From contig NZ_JAUFPS010000038.1 in the NCBI RefSeq assembly GCF_030409315.1, positions 100,009-164,008 of the forward strand: DNA of 64,000 nucleotides, read 5' to 3'. The position numbers were made by a program, and so were the translations under genes. The notes under the pieces are model-generated. The model saw only the letters and a program-made list of their open reading frames with translations, was not told the DNA's origin and did no database searches. The DNA is from Mucilaginibacter flavus. GTDB taxonomy: Bacteria > Bacteroidota > Bacteroidia > Sphingobacteriales > Sphingobacteriaceae. This document shows positions 25,246 through 35,209 of this stretch, one piece after another. Position 1 is the first letter of the stretch. Each line of letters starts with the position of its first letter.

Positions 25246-28107
25246 CTACAATTTCACTTTTAAGCCAAAGGCCACCACTTTCATTAAAGGATATCCCATG
25301 GATAAGCGCTCGGCCTCCAGGTTATCTATTTTATCCCAGATAATAAGGTTGGTACCATTTGCAAATACTCTTACCGCGTCAAGCTTCTTTAAAAAACCAA
25401 CACGTGGCAACGTGTAACCCAGTTCTACACTGCGCAGCTTGAAGAAATTACCATTGCGCAGCCAAAAATCAGACTGCTGATCATTGTTGGCGTTGCTTTG
25501 GGTTGATAAACGCGGCGCGGTAGCTGTGTTTGCGGTAGCAGGTGTCCAGGCGTTTGCAGAGAAAGGTGTAATGTTGTTATTATTTACAAACGGATGCGTG
25601 TAGATGTAGGCATCATCAAGCAAACTCACGGTACGGTGCAAAACACCCTCGCCATAGGCAGCAAAATCAAAGCCCATGTATTTGAAGCCCAAGTTGAAAC
25701 CTAAAGTGATCTCGGGCAATTTCGCGTAACCTAAAGGCACTTTGTCATAATCATTAATGATGCCGTTACCGTCCTGATCTGCAAATTTTAAATCGCCGGG
25801 TTTAACGTTAGCGTATGAAGATGATGGTACTCCTGCTTTTAAATTACCATTGGCATCAAAATCCGATTGCTGATAATAACCTTTAAATACCAGGCCTTTC
25901 ATTTGCCCAAGGCGGTAGCCTGTATTGTACAGGTAAGCATAAGGCTGCGCGTTTTCTGATTGCTGAATCACCTTATTACGGGCGAAAGCGGCAGATCCGC
26001 CTAAATTATACTGGAAACTACCAACGTTGTTATTGTAATTAAGCGATGCCTCAAAGCCTTTGTTCTTCACTTCGCCGGTGTTGGCATATTGCAAGTTAAA
26101 ACCGGTAAAAGCAGGTACATTGGCAGATGGAATTTCAAGAATGCCGGTACGTTTTTCGGTAAACACATCAACAGTTGCCTGCAGGTTTTTCCAAAGGGTA
26201 AGATCAACACCGATATTCAGGGTAGTTTTCTTTTCCCATGATGAGTTAAGATTGGCAAACGCGCCTTCGGTCATTCCGTTTTTATAGCTGTTGGCGGTCC
26301 CTACAATATAGCCATTGGCTCCTACCGCGTACTGTTCATTTAAAAAGCGGAACGCCTCGTTGATATTACCGGTTGTACCGTATGATGCCCTAACCTTTAA
26401 AAAGTTGATGGCGGTATTATCTTTCAGAAAATCTTCTTTAGATGCTATCCAACCCAAACCTACCGATGGGAAAAATCCGTAACGGTGTCCTGGAGCGTAA
26501 TCTGCCGATCCGTTGTAGGCTCCAGACAGGTTTACAATATATTTCTGGCTATAGTCATAAGTCACGTTGCCCGATAAGCCCTGGGTACGCACCTGGTAAA
26601 CCAAACCATCGTGGCTGTAACCTTGTCTTTGCGCTAACAGCATACCAGTGAAGGTGCTTTTGCCAAAGCTGCGGTTATAATCAAACCCAAGCTTAACCGA
26701 ATTGCGGTTCCAGTGTACATTGCCTCCATCCACTATTGCCTGCCCTACAGCGCCTATAGTTTTGTAAACAATATTACCATTCGCGTCTTTTGTCGGCTGG
26801 TCATTGGCATCTTTAACAATTTCATAAGATGGCACCGAGAATAACTTTTGATAAGTACCGATATATTGGTTACTGAACGATAATGATCCGTTAAATGCCA
26901 AGCCTGGCGTAATGGCATCCAGTTTTTCAACAAAACCAAAATTGGTTTGCAGGTTACGGGTATGCGAATTGTAAACACCAAACTGCTGCAAATACTCAAC
27001 CGGGTTAAAATTATATACAGAGCTGTTCCCCCATGTACCGTTAGGGTTTTTAACCGGGAAGGCAGCAGCAGGTATATTCAAAAGACCGTTGAATAACGAT
27101 GTGGCAGTGAAACCGGCCGGCGTGTTTTTATCTTCGGTAATACCGGTGATGTTGGCCTCTACAGATAGGCTTTTGCTCAGCTGCAATTCCACATTGGCAC
27201 GCAGGTTAATTTTATTGTAACGCGCGTTGGTACCAAAGTCCTTATCAATGGCGTTGGCATTTTTGTATAAACCTTCAAAATCGGTATAATTCATGGCCAC
27301 AAAATATTTGGCCATATCATTACCGCCACGGAACGAGAAGTTATAATCCTGTATGGTGGAGTTCTTTTTTAATACCTCATCATACCAGTTCACATTTGGG
27401 TGAAAAGGATCATTGCTGGCCTTGTACAAATCCGGATTGGTGTATTTGATTGGCAAGCCGTCATTTTGCAATGCCTGGTTATATAAACGGGTATAATCAT
27501 AGGCATTCATGGCGGTTGGCAACTGCACCGCGCTTAAAATACCATACCTGCCGTTAACGGTTATTTGCGTACGCGGCAAATTAGCTCCTTTTTTGGTACG
27601 GATGCTCAATACGCCCGCACCGCCCTGTAAACCATAAATGGCGGTAGCAGCGGCATCTTTCAATAACGTAACCGATTCAATTTCATAAGGCGACAACGAG
27701 GCTATGGCGCTCATATCAACCTGGAAACCATCTAAATAAATTATTACCTGGTTACCTGCAATATTCCAGCTGCTTTGGCCACGTACGTAAAGGGTTGGGT
27801 TATCATATCCTGGTTCGCCCGAGCCTGTTACTACCGTTAAACCGGGGATACGGCCCTGCAAGGTATTTAACAGGTTACCGGTTACCATATGGGTTAACTC
27901 TTCGCCTTTAAGTGTATAAACAGCTCCGGTGCTTTTCCATAACTGCTCGGTACGCAGTCCGTAATCAACTGTTGCAGGTTTAGTTTTATTGATTTTTGCA
28001 GAATCTGCCGAGGTAACGTTGGTAGTTTGCGCTGAAGCAGCTGAAACACTACCGAACGTAAAAATCCAGGCAAAAAGCTTTATATATTCTTTTTTCATTG
28101 TTTTCAT
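25246..28107 (-). CDS. SusC-family TonB-dependent transporter lacking the N-terminal beta-sandwich
   Basis: At 953 aa this SusC homologue is shorter than its neighbour (1196 aa). After a signal peptide (FGSVSAASAQ) and a linker of about 35 residues it enters the plug domain directly (GEELTHMVTGNLLNTLQGRI, VIIYLDGFQVD, LKDAAATAIYGLQGGAGVLS). The carboxypeptidase-regulatory-like domain (the usual KGxVxDxxGxPLPG segment) is absent. The barrel is complete (ending VVAFGLKVKL). It pairs with the SusD gene just downstream. It follows the first SusC/SusD pair directly and is most likely part of the same transcript. Loss of the N-terminal domain is real in this sequence, but its effect is unknown. Confidence 0.9.
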   Translation of the reverse strand: MKTMKKEYIKLFAWIFTFGSVSAASAQTTNVTSADSAKINKTKPATVDYGLRTEQLWKSTGAVYTLKGEELTHMVTGNLLNTLQGRIPGLTVVTGSGEPGYDNPTLYVRGQSSWNIAGNQVIIYLDGFQVDMSAIASLSPYEIESVTLLKDAAATAIYGLQGGAGVLSIRTKKGANLPRTQITVNGRYGILSAVQLPTAMNAYDYTRLYNQALQNDGLPIKYTNPDLYKASNDPFHPNVNWYDEVLKKNSTIQDYNFSFRGGNDMAKYFVAMNYTDFEGLYKNANAIDKDFGTNARYNKINLRANVELQLSKSLSVEANITGITEDKNTPAGFTATSLFNGLLNIPAAAFPVKNPNGTWGNSSVYNFNPVEYLQQFGVYNSHTRNLQTNFGFVEKLDAITPGLAFNGSLSFSNQYIGTYQKLFSVPSYEIVKDANDQPTKDANGNIVYKTIGAVGQAIVDGGNVHWNRNSVKLGFDYNRSFGKSTFTGMLLAQRQGYSHDGLVYQVRTQGLSGNVTYDYSQKYIVNLSGAYNGSADYAPGHRYGFFPSVGLGWIASKEDFLKDNTAINFLKVRASYGTTGNINEAFRFLNEQYAVGANGYIVGTANSYKNGMTEGAFANLNSSWEKKTTLNIGVDLTLWKNLQATVDVFTEKRTGILEIPSANVPAFTGFNLQYANTGEVKNKGFEASLNYNNNVGSFQYNLGGSAAFARNKVIQQSENAQPYAYLYNTGYRLGQMKGLVFKGYYQQSDFDANGNLKAGVPSSSYANVKPGDLKFADQDGNGIINDYDKVPLGYAKLPEITLGFNLGFKYMGFDFAAYGEGVLHRTVSLLDDAYIYTHPFVNNNNITPFSANAWTPATANTATAPRLSTQSNANNDQQSDFWLRNGNFFKLRSVELGYTLPRVGFLKKLDAVRVFANGTNLIIWDKIDNLEAERLSMGYPLMKVVAFGLKVKL

Positions 28108-28130
28108 TAATTAAAATGTTTAAAAACCAA

Positions 28131-29987
28131 TTACCATCCCGGATTTTGTCCATCCCAGCCCTTAGCATTACCCAGGTAACGCTTGCTCACTTCATCATTA
28201 GGGAAGGGAACGTAATAGTACCTTGCAGGGAACGTGCGTGTAACAAAAGATGTAGTTGCCCAGGTACGTTTTAAAGTACCGCCAACATTCCTGGCTGTTG
28301 TTACAATGCCATGCAAGGTTCCGTTCAATACAGATTTGGCTTTTAACCAACGATTAAGATCATTATACCTGTGGCCTTCATAGGCAAACTCAATAGTTTC
28401 TTCGTTTTGTACCGCGTCTCTGAAAGCGTTAGCGTCGGTAAGGTGCTTCTCTGGCATACCGGCTCTTTTCCTTATCAGGTTAAGGTAATCGGTAGCCTGT
28501 CCGCTTGGACCAGCATACTCGTTCATGGCTTCGGCATAATTCAGATAAAACTCAGCCAGGCGGAATACCGGCCAGGCAAAGTGATTATCGCTCATGTTAT
28601 CAATGCGGGCAACAAATTTGTAGGTTTCCATAGCGTAACCATCCACACCGGCATCACTGCTGGCCAAATTACCATCGGTAGCATAATCACCTTTTTTGTA
28701 ATAGGCCAGTATGCCACGTTGAGCGCTATAATACATGCCATCGTAAGCGATGGTTTGATAAAAACGAGGATCGAGGTTAAGCGCCTGTATATCTGTTGGC
28801 AAATCGCTGCCGCTTGCGGGCAGCGTCCATTTGGTACCGTCGCGTTTTTCGTACTGTTGCATAAACTCAATAGGCACGTTATTTTTTACACCCCATTGTG
28901 CCAAACGTAATTTTGATGACAGGTACTGGCCCCATGCAGATCCATCGCCCCAGGCGTTACCGCTTGGCACCTGGTTTGAGGTGTTTACCAATATCAGCTC
29001 CTGGTTGGCAAACACGTTCCAAACAGATTCATAATCGCCAATGGTAGCGTATGTTTCGCCGGTTGTTAAAGGTTTGCCGGTATTGTACAACGATGCTCCT
29101 GATGCACCGGCAGCGTCAATTACATCTTTAGCGGCTTTGGCAGCTTTGTTCCAACGCTCAGGATCATAGCTTGGATAAGCCAGCACCGTATCGCGGCCAT
29201 CGCCATAACGGGCACCGGCTACTTCTGATTTTAAACTTGCAGGGGTATTATAAAGCGGGCTTGCAGCATATAACAAAATGCGCGATTTTAAGGCTAATGC
29301 GGCCAGTTTGGTAATACGGCCATAATCGGCAGATGGACGGGTAGCAGGCAATAAGCTTGCAGCCAGATCGCACCATTTCACTACACTATCTACAACAGAT
29401 TGTACCGAACTGCGTGGTACAGATATTTTACCGGTACCATCCAAAGGTTTGTTTACAATGGGTACGCCACCATAATATCTAAACAGTTCGTAGTGCTGCA
29501 TAGCACGGCAAAATAAAGCCTGCCCTTTAACATCCTGTTTCCAGGCGTTATCGGCATCGGTAACCATATTGATGTTTTTTAACACTAGGTTGGCCTGGCG
29601 AATGCCTTTGTAATGCCAGCCAAAACCGGGACCATTATCGGCACCAAAACCATAATCACAGGTATTATTGGCACTCATATTACCGGTAATGTAGGTACCG
29701 GTACCAATGGTGTTTGAAGCCCAGTCATAAGCAGGGTGAATAATGTACAACTGATCTGTAATAGCCTCGGGACGACAACCGTCATAAGTTTCAGGGAAAT
29801 AACCCCTTATGCACAGCATGTACATTTGTGCCACGGCATATTGCGCCTGGTTTTTGGTATGGAAAATTGTATCAACCGTTACCGCGCCGCCCTTTGGTTT
29901 TTCAAGAAAACTTTTTTTACAGCCCGGTGAAAATATACCACCGGCTAAGCAAGCTAAAAGCAGTATAATTATATTTTTTCTTTTCAT
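28131..29987 (-). CDS. SusD/RagB-family lipoprotein (first pair)
   Basis: From ATG 29987 the protein has 618 residues and a lipoprotein signal (MKRKNIIILLLACLAGG, lipobox Cys in FSPGCKKSF). Typical SusD segments are GIRQANLVLKNIN, QALFCRAMQHYELFRYYGGV, YLNLIRKRAGMPEK, NEETIEFAYEGHRYNDLNRW and YYVPFPNDEVSKRYL. The frame is open further upstream to 30020, but that would overlap the SusC gene and precede the signal peptide, so 29987 is preferred. It lies 19 bp after the preceding SusC gene and forms its surface lid. Confidence 0.94.
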   Translation of the reverse strand: MKRKNIIILLLACLAGGIFSPGCKKSFLEKPKGGAVTVDTIFHTKNQAQYAVAQMYMLCIRGYFPETYDGCRPEAITDQLYIIHPAYDWASNTIGTGTYITGNMSANNTCDYGFGADNGPGFGWHYKGIRQANLVLKNINMVTDADNAWKQDVKGQALFCRAMQHYELFRYYGGVPIVNKPLDGTGKISVPRSSVQSVVDSVVKWCDLAASLLPATRPSADYGRITKLAALALKSRILLYAASPLYNTPASLKSEVAGARYGDGRDTVLAYPSYDPERWNKAAKAAKDVIDAAGASGASLYNTGKPLTTGETYATIGDYESVWNVFANQELILVNTSNQVPSGNAWGDGSAWGQYLSSKLRLAQWGVKNNVPIEFMQQYEKRDGTKWTLPASGSDLPTDIQALNLDPRFYQTIAYDGMYYSAQRGILAYYKKGDYATDGNLASSDAGVDGYAMETYKFVARIDNMSDNHFAWPVFRLAEFYLNYAEAMNEYAGPSGQATDYLNLIRKRAGMPEKHLTDANAFRDAVQNEETIEFAYEGHRYNDLNRWLKAKSVLNGTLHGIVTTARNVGGTLKRTWATTSFVTRTFPARYYYVPFPNDEVSKRYLGNAKGWDGQNPGW

Positions 29988-30006
29988 AATTTCTTCTCCT
30001 GATTGA

Positions 30007-33000
30007 TTAAAAATTAACATTTAAGCCAATATTGTAGGTTTTGGTAAGCGGATAGCCCACGTAGCCCAAATTCTCGGGATCGCCCCAGATTTTGTTTGGC
30101 GACCATGTGTACAGATTTGTTCCGTTCACATAAAAACGTGCCGACCGGATACCTATCTTCTTTAAAAATGTTGGCTTAAGGGTATACCCTATTTCCATAT
30201 TTTTTAACCGCGTGTACGATGTGTTTTTCAGGAAAAATGTATTATAGGTAGCCGCCTGGTTGTATGCCGCAATAGGGAAATCAATCCGTTCGCCGGCATC
30301 ATAGCGCTCCTGGGTAAACCTGTTTTCATCCACCTCAAAAAGTGATTGCTGTTTGTTAAAGTGTATGGTGCTATTAGCAAATTTGGCTACACCGGCTACA
30401 CCTTGTAGCAAGGCCGAAAAGTCAAAACCCTTGTAGTTAAAGCCGAAAGATAAACCGTAGCTAAGCTCAGGGATATCGGTTTTACCGGTGCGGATATAAT
30501 CTTTCTCGTTAATGACACCATCTTCGTTAACATCCTGCAATCTAACCTCACCTGGTTGCAATGCAGCGCCCGCGTAACCCAAATCTTTTTGGTATACAGG
30601 ATTACCCGCCGCATTGGTGTAAGGCTTGCCTGCCTTGTTAAGCGCCAGTACAGGGCTTGATAATATTGGATTACCATTAGCATCTGTTTTATACAACTGC
30701 GACCATGAAGTATATAAACCCTCGGCTTGTAACATTAACGGCTGATTAATTGGGCGGCCGGTTGCAGCCTGGTACTCTAAACCCGGTACAATGGCTTCGT
30801 CCTGAAAAATGATTTTGTTTTTGTTGGTTGAAGCATTGCCTTTTATCCACCAGGTAAATTTGCCCGGAGTGCTGTTGTAAGTAAGTTCCAGCTCGTTACC
30901 CCAGTTTTTAACCTCACCCAGGTTATAAGGCGGCAAGGTAGCTTGTACAATGGCAGGTACAGTACCTTTGTAAGATAGGATGTTGATACGATGTTCGTTG
31001 TAATGATCGTACACCACGGTTACCCTATCGCCAAACAAATGAGCTTCTAAACCAATGTTTGATTTGGTAGCAGTTTCCCAGGTTACGTTGGGGTTACCAA
31101 TTACACTTTCATAAGCACCTTGTATGGTGTTACGATCATTAAGCGTTCCAAAAGTGTAACCACCACCGTTGTTGTAACCCTGTCCGTACTGCCAGGTATC
31201 GGGCAGGTACAAATAGCGGGCACCACCAATGTTATCATTACCTACTTTACCCAAACTACCGCGTACTTTTAAATAAGTAACGTAATCGTTTTTAGGGAAA
31301 AAAGATTCGTTACTGGCTATCCAGCCTGCCGAGTAAGCAGGTAAAAAACCAAAACGTTTGCCTTCGGGAAAGTTTTCAGATCCGTTATAACCCATGTTAT
31401 ATTCAACAAAATACCGGTTATCATAAGCGTAGGTTACCCTGCCTGCCACACCCATATAAGCGTGCGGAAGATCATAGGCTAAAGTTGGATCGTATTTCTT
31501 CTCGGCATTGTACAGCAATAAACCTGTTACCGCATGTTTTTTATCAAAGGTGTGGTTATAGTTGATAGAGAACTCGCCATAAACCTTGCGCCATTTACCA
31601 TTGTTCCAATCGCTCCAGCGTTGCGGCGGGGTATCGTCATTTAACTGTACCAGGATAGGATCAAGCTTGTTACCGTTAGGGTTGGGCCTTACACCGTACA
31701 ATAATGGCTTATAGCCACCACCTGTACGGCTGCTAAAAAAGCTATCATAAGCGCCTTTGGCGTTTACAGATAAACCTTCGGTAATAAAATCTAACTTGTG
31801 GCTCAACCTGATGGCCGAGTTTAAAGTACTGTTATTGGTGATATTATAGTTATTGCTGCTCGCGATGGCATACAGCGGGTTAAGCTGATCGTTCTGGTTA
31901 CTAAACGGAACCACAAATTTGCCATCAATCATACCCGGCGAACCTAATGGCGATGACCACAGGATTCTTTTTTGCCAGGTATAACCATCGTTATCCATAC
32001 CGGTAATGGTTACAAACTGCGTACCCACATCAACCGAAATCCTGAAGTTTTTATTTACATCAAAATCGAGGTTGCTCCTCAGATTGTAGCGTTTCTTTTT
32101 AAACTGCATCTCATCAGAAAAAGGCATGTACGATGTATTGAACAAGCCACCCTGAGTAAGGTATCCTAATGAAACAAAGTACTTTACAGATTCGGTACCG
32201 CCGGTAATGTTGGCGTTATATTGGGTTTGAGGCGCAAACTTTTTAAAGATCTGTTTTTTCCAATCCTGGTCCGGGTGTCCGTATGGATCATAGTAAGGAT
32301 TTGGCTGACCGTTTAGAGTTGGCGTATGCGCGTTTTGGTAATATTTTAAATCCTCGGGCGAGTAATAAATGGTAGCTTCTTTAATCCAGTTGGCATCACG
32401 TTTTTGCGCGAAATCATTCCAGGTAGTAATATCGGCATCTTTAGAATGCTGAATCCAGTAATTTTCATAACTCTGTTCATTAAGCAATGAAGCATACTGG
32501 TACGAGTTAACAAAATTAGGCATCCGCGAAAACTCAGAAATAGCAGTCTGTGCTGTAGCGCTCACTTTTGGCGCACCCTCTTTACCACGTTTAGTAGTAA
32601 TTAAGATTACACCGTTTGCACCACGCACACCGTAAACCGCAGTAGCCGATGCATCTTTCAAAATACTGATACTTTCTACCTCGTTGGCATCAATATCATT
32701 ATAGCTATCGCGCACAATACCATCAACCATAATCAATGGCGCTGTTTGGCCGGTGTAAGTACCAATACCACGTACATATAAGGTTGAGTTATCATCACCT
32801 GGCTTGCCCGATGTTTGAATAGCTGTTAAACCCGATAAACGGCCGGCTAAAGCATTACTAAGGTTAGCCACCGGCGATTGGGTTAAATCTTTAGTACCAA
32901 TGGTAGAAATAGCGCCAGTAATTGATTCCTTTTTTTGCGTACCATAACCCACAACAATAACCTCGTTTAAGCCTTGTTGGGTATCTTCTAATATTACGTT

Positions 33001-33597
33001 CAATTCCGAACTGCCGGTAAGCGCCACTTCTTTGGTAGTAAAACCAATAAAAGTGAATACCAGTGTGGTGTTGGCATCAGATACATTAATGGCATAAGTA
33101 CCGTCGGTACCGGTTACCGCTATTGATTTTCCGCCCTTTTCCTTTACCGTTACGCCCGGTACAGGCAAACCCAGTTTATCGGTTACCTTACCTGTAATTT
33201 TTTTAGGTGGCGCGTTGGTGTTGTTTTGATTGGTTGATTTTTTTTGGATGAGTATGGTTTTATCCTCAATAGAATAAGTTAGGGGTTGTTTCCCCAGCAA
33301 GGCATCCATAGCCTGGTTTATGCTAACGTTGCTTAAATCTACCGTAACGGGTTTAGCCAGCTTTATATCGTCAGAATTGTAAAGAAAATCGTAGCTGGTT
33401 TGCGTACGTATTTCTTCAAAAACTTCTTTTAAAGTAGCTTGTTTAACTTTTAAGGTTACCTTTTGCGCGTAAGTAGCAGCAGATACCTGTAAAAAAGTTG
33501 CCGTTAGCAAAATAAGAATTAGCTTCATAATAAGCACAGTTTTGTATAGGCGCCCACGTAGTTTGCCGCAAGTAAATGCAGTAAAATTTTTATACAT
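30007..33597 (-). CDS. SusC-family TonB-dependent transporter with STN signalling domain
   Basis: This 1196-aa protein has an N-terminal signal (MKLILILLTATFLQVSAATY) and then an STN (secretin/TonB short) domain at about residues 45-115 (LKEVFEEIRTQTSYDFLYNS, MDALLGKQPLTYSI). A carboxypeptidase-regulatory-like domain (ITGKVTDKLGLPVPGVTVKE), the NEVIVVGYGTQKK TonB-box region, the plug and a full barrel follow. The STN domain is the part that contacts FecR, and the FecR gene lies directly upstream, so ligand binding here should release the ECF sigma factor. The substrate is most likely a glycan by family, but no degradative enzyme is present to tell which. Confidence 0.95.
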   Translation of the reverse strand: MYKNFTAFTCGKLRGRLYKTVLIMKLILILLTATFLQVSAATYAQKVTLKVKQATLKEVFEEIRTQTSYDFLYNSDDIKLAKPVTVDLSNVSINQAMDALLGKQPLTYSIEDKTILIQKKSTNQNNTNAPPKKITGKVTDKLGLPVPGVTVKEKGGKSIAVTGTDGTYAINVSDANTTLVFTFIGFTTKEVALTGSSELNVILEDTQQGLNEVIVVGYGTQKKESITGAISTIGTKDLTQSPVANLSNALAGRLSGLTAIQTSGKPGDDNSTLYVRGIGTYTGQTAPLIMVDGIVRDSYNDIDANEVESISILKDASATAVYGVRGANGVILITTKRGKEGAPKVSATAQTAISEFSRMPNFVNSYQYASLLNEQSYENYWIQHSKDADITTWNDFAQKRDANWIKEATIYYSPEDLKYYQNAHTPTLNGQPNPYYDPYGHPDQDWKKQIFKKFAPQTQYNANITGGTESVKYFVSLGYLTQGGLFNTSYMPFSDEMQFKKKRYNLRSNLDFDVNKNFRISVDVGTQFVTITGMDNDGYTWQKRILWSSPLGSPGMIDGKFVVPFSNQNDQLNPLYAIASSNNYNITNNSTLNSAIRLSHKLDFITEGLSVNAKGAYDSFFSSRTGGGYKPLLYGVRPNPNGNKLDPILVQLNDDTPPQRWSDWNNGKWRKVYGEFSINYNHTFDKKHAVTGLLLYNAEKKYDPTLAYDLPHAYMGVAGRVTYAYDNRYFVEYNMGYNGSENFPEGKRFGFLPAYSAGWIASNESFFPKNDYVTYLKVRGSLGKVGNDNIGGARYLYLPDTWQYGQGYNNGGGYTFGTLNDRNTIQGAYESVIGNPNVTWETATKSNIGLEAHLFGDRVTVVYDHYNEHRINILSYKGTVPAIVQATLPPYNLGEVKNWGNELELTYNSTPGKFTWWIKGNASTNKNKIIFQDEAIVPGLEYQAATGRPINQPLMLQAEGLYTSWSQLYKTDANGNPILSSPVLALNKAGKPYTNAAGNPVYQKDLGYAGAALQPGEVRLQDVNEDGVINEKDYIRTGKTDIPELSYGLSFGFNYKGFDFSALLQGVAGVAKFANSTIHFNKQQSLFEVDENRFTQERYDAGERIDFPIAAYNQAATYNTFFLKNTSYTRLKNMEIGYTLKPTFLKKIGIRSARFYVNGTNLYTWSPNKIWGDPENLGYVGYPLTKTYNIGLNVNF

Positions 33598-33679
33598 TTG
33601 AATGTCAGTTTATTAATAAAGTGGTTGTATTCGCTGCAATTAATTTCATTATCTGACTAAGCTGCACAGCGGCTTGAAG

Positions 33680-33705
33680 CCAGGGGCGGTCCGAAACGCT
33701 CCTGG
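33680..33705. promoter_or_regulatory. Hairpin in the FecR-SusC spacer
   Basis: A 9-bp stem with one mismatch (CCAGGGGCG and CGCTCCTGG) lies between the FecR stop and the SusC start. The T-run is on the plus-strand side, so for the minus-strand transcript it is not a standard intrinsic terminator. It may mark the boundary where the sigma-dependent susC promoter begins. Confidence 0.4.
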
Positions 33706-33758
33706 TTTTCTTTTTTTATGCAGATAATTACTGGTATTGAATAAGAGGAGATGTAAAA

Positions 33759-34970
33759 CTATTCCATAACAGTAACCCTCCTTCCTGAAACTTTAAAGTG
33801 CACTTTCCCAATTTTTTCAAGGTTTTTCAAAAGCTCACCAATGCCTTTTGAGCGGTAAAAAGTGCCGCCAAAGTTTTGATTGGCAAAACTTCCCTTCAAC
33901 TCTACATCCACATCGTACCAGCGGGAAACCTTTTTCATAATGGTGGCTATATTATCGTCGTTAAATATAAAATAGCCGTTTTTCCAGGCCATCACCTCCT
34001 TAATGTTTGCCTGTGCTACACGAATCTGTTTAGCATCAGCATCATTACTTACCATGGCCTGCCATCCCGGTTTTAAAACAAGCTGAGTATTATTTTTACT
34101 CATCTCTACCGACCCTTCCAACAAGGTAGTGGTCAGTTCCTGATCATCACTATAGGCCGAAATATTAAAATGTGTACCCAGCACTCTTATTTGAGTATTG
34201 TTGCTGGTTACATAAAAAGGCTTGTCTTTATTTTTAGCCACCTCAAAGTAGGCTTCGCCGGTAAGTTTTACACGGCGCTCGTTACCAGAAAATTCTACAG
34301 GGTAGCTTAATGATGATGCCGAATTTAACCATACCTGCGTACCATCGGGCAATACCACCTGGTACTGGCCACCGCGCGGGGTTGAGAGCGTATTGTACAC
34401 CAACGCGTTATCAATAACTTTGGCTGTAACGCCTGTAGCCTGGGTATTGTAAGTTAATTTCCCATCGGCCACTTTGCTTACCTCTACCTTACCGGCTTTG
34501 GCAAGCATGCCGTTGGCTTTATTATCTAACACTATGGTTTTTCCATTGGCCAGGGTTAAAATAGCTTTATTACCGCCCGGTAAAATTTTTGACGATTTTA
34601 CTACCGCAGCCTGGTTTTGATTTCGCGAAGTTTTATTTTTTTGGATGAAGTAAAAACCTACAGTGCTAAAAACGGTAATTATCGCAGCCGCTTTCGCTAT
34701 GCTGATGAATAAACCCAGCAACCTGGTTTTAGGTTTTACAGTTTTAGATTCAACAAACCTTGGATCGGCTTTAATATGATCAAGCACATTGCGGGCCTGC
34801 ATGGGGTTCATCTCGGGTCCTTCATCAAGCTTCAATAATTTTTCGTCAACAACACCAGATACTTTTTCAGGGTTATCTTTCAGATAGCTCAACAGCTCTT
34901 CGCAATCATCGCCGCTGATGGTGCCATCAAAATATTGCTGCAGTAAATACTTTAGCTTGTTTTGGTTCAT
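33759..34970 (-). CDS. FecR-family anti-sigma factor / signal transducer
   Basis: This 403-aa inner-membrane protein has an N-terminal cytoplasmic part (about residues 1-85, binding the sigma factor) and one transmembrane helix (LFISIAKAAAIITVFSTVGF, about 86-106). The periplasmic FecR domain follows (STPRGGQYQVVLPDGTQVWL, then GEAYFEVAKNKDKPFYV), and a C-terminal DUF4974 domain ends in HFKVSGRRVTVME. It transmits ligand occupancy of the STN-bearing SusC to the ECF sigma factor. Its sigma gene would normally be directly upstream but here lies 2.4 kb away, past an SDR gene and an oppositely oriented ATPase gene. Confidence 0.93.
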   Translation of the reverse strand: MNQNKLKYLLQQYFDGTISGDDCEELLSYLKDNPEKVSGVVDEKLLKLDEGPEMNPMQARNVLDHIKADPRFVESKTVKPKTRLLGLFISIAKAAAIITVFSTVGFYFIQKNKTSRNQNQAAVVKSSKILPGGNKAILTLANGKTIVLDNKANGMLAKAGKVEVSKVADGKLTYNTQATGVTAKVIDNALVYNTLSTPRGGQYQVVLPDGTQVWLNSASSLSYPVEFSGNERRVKLTGEAYFEVAKNKDKPFYVTSNNTQIRVLGTHFNISAYSDDQELTTTLLEGSVEMSKNNTQLVLKPGWQAMVSNDADAKQIRVAQANIKEVMAWKNGYFIFNDDNIATIMKKVSRWYDVDVELKGSFANQNFGGTFYRSKGIGELLKNLEKIGKVHFKVSGRRVTVME

Positions 34971-35209
34971 ACAATTGGTTTATAACAGGTACCCGGAAGG
35001 GGCTAATTATGTATAGAACACACAAGCACGGTGGTAGGACTACCCGGATTGAAAATATTTTTATTTTGTGTAATTACATTAAGTTAATTCCAATAGTTTT
35101 AATGGAAGATGCTTCAAAATTCAATTAGAAGCTATTTTCTTACAAGATCATCTACCTTTTAATTTCAACAATCCATGCAAATTAAACATTTAGTATTATA
35201 TTTACATGG

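Noticed and set aside
28371..28910. 179-codon plus-strand frame
   Set aside because: Antisense to a clear SusD gene, with no recognisable domain.
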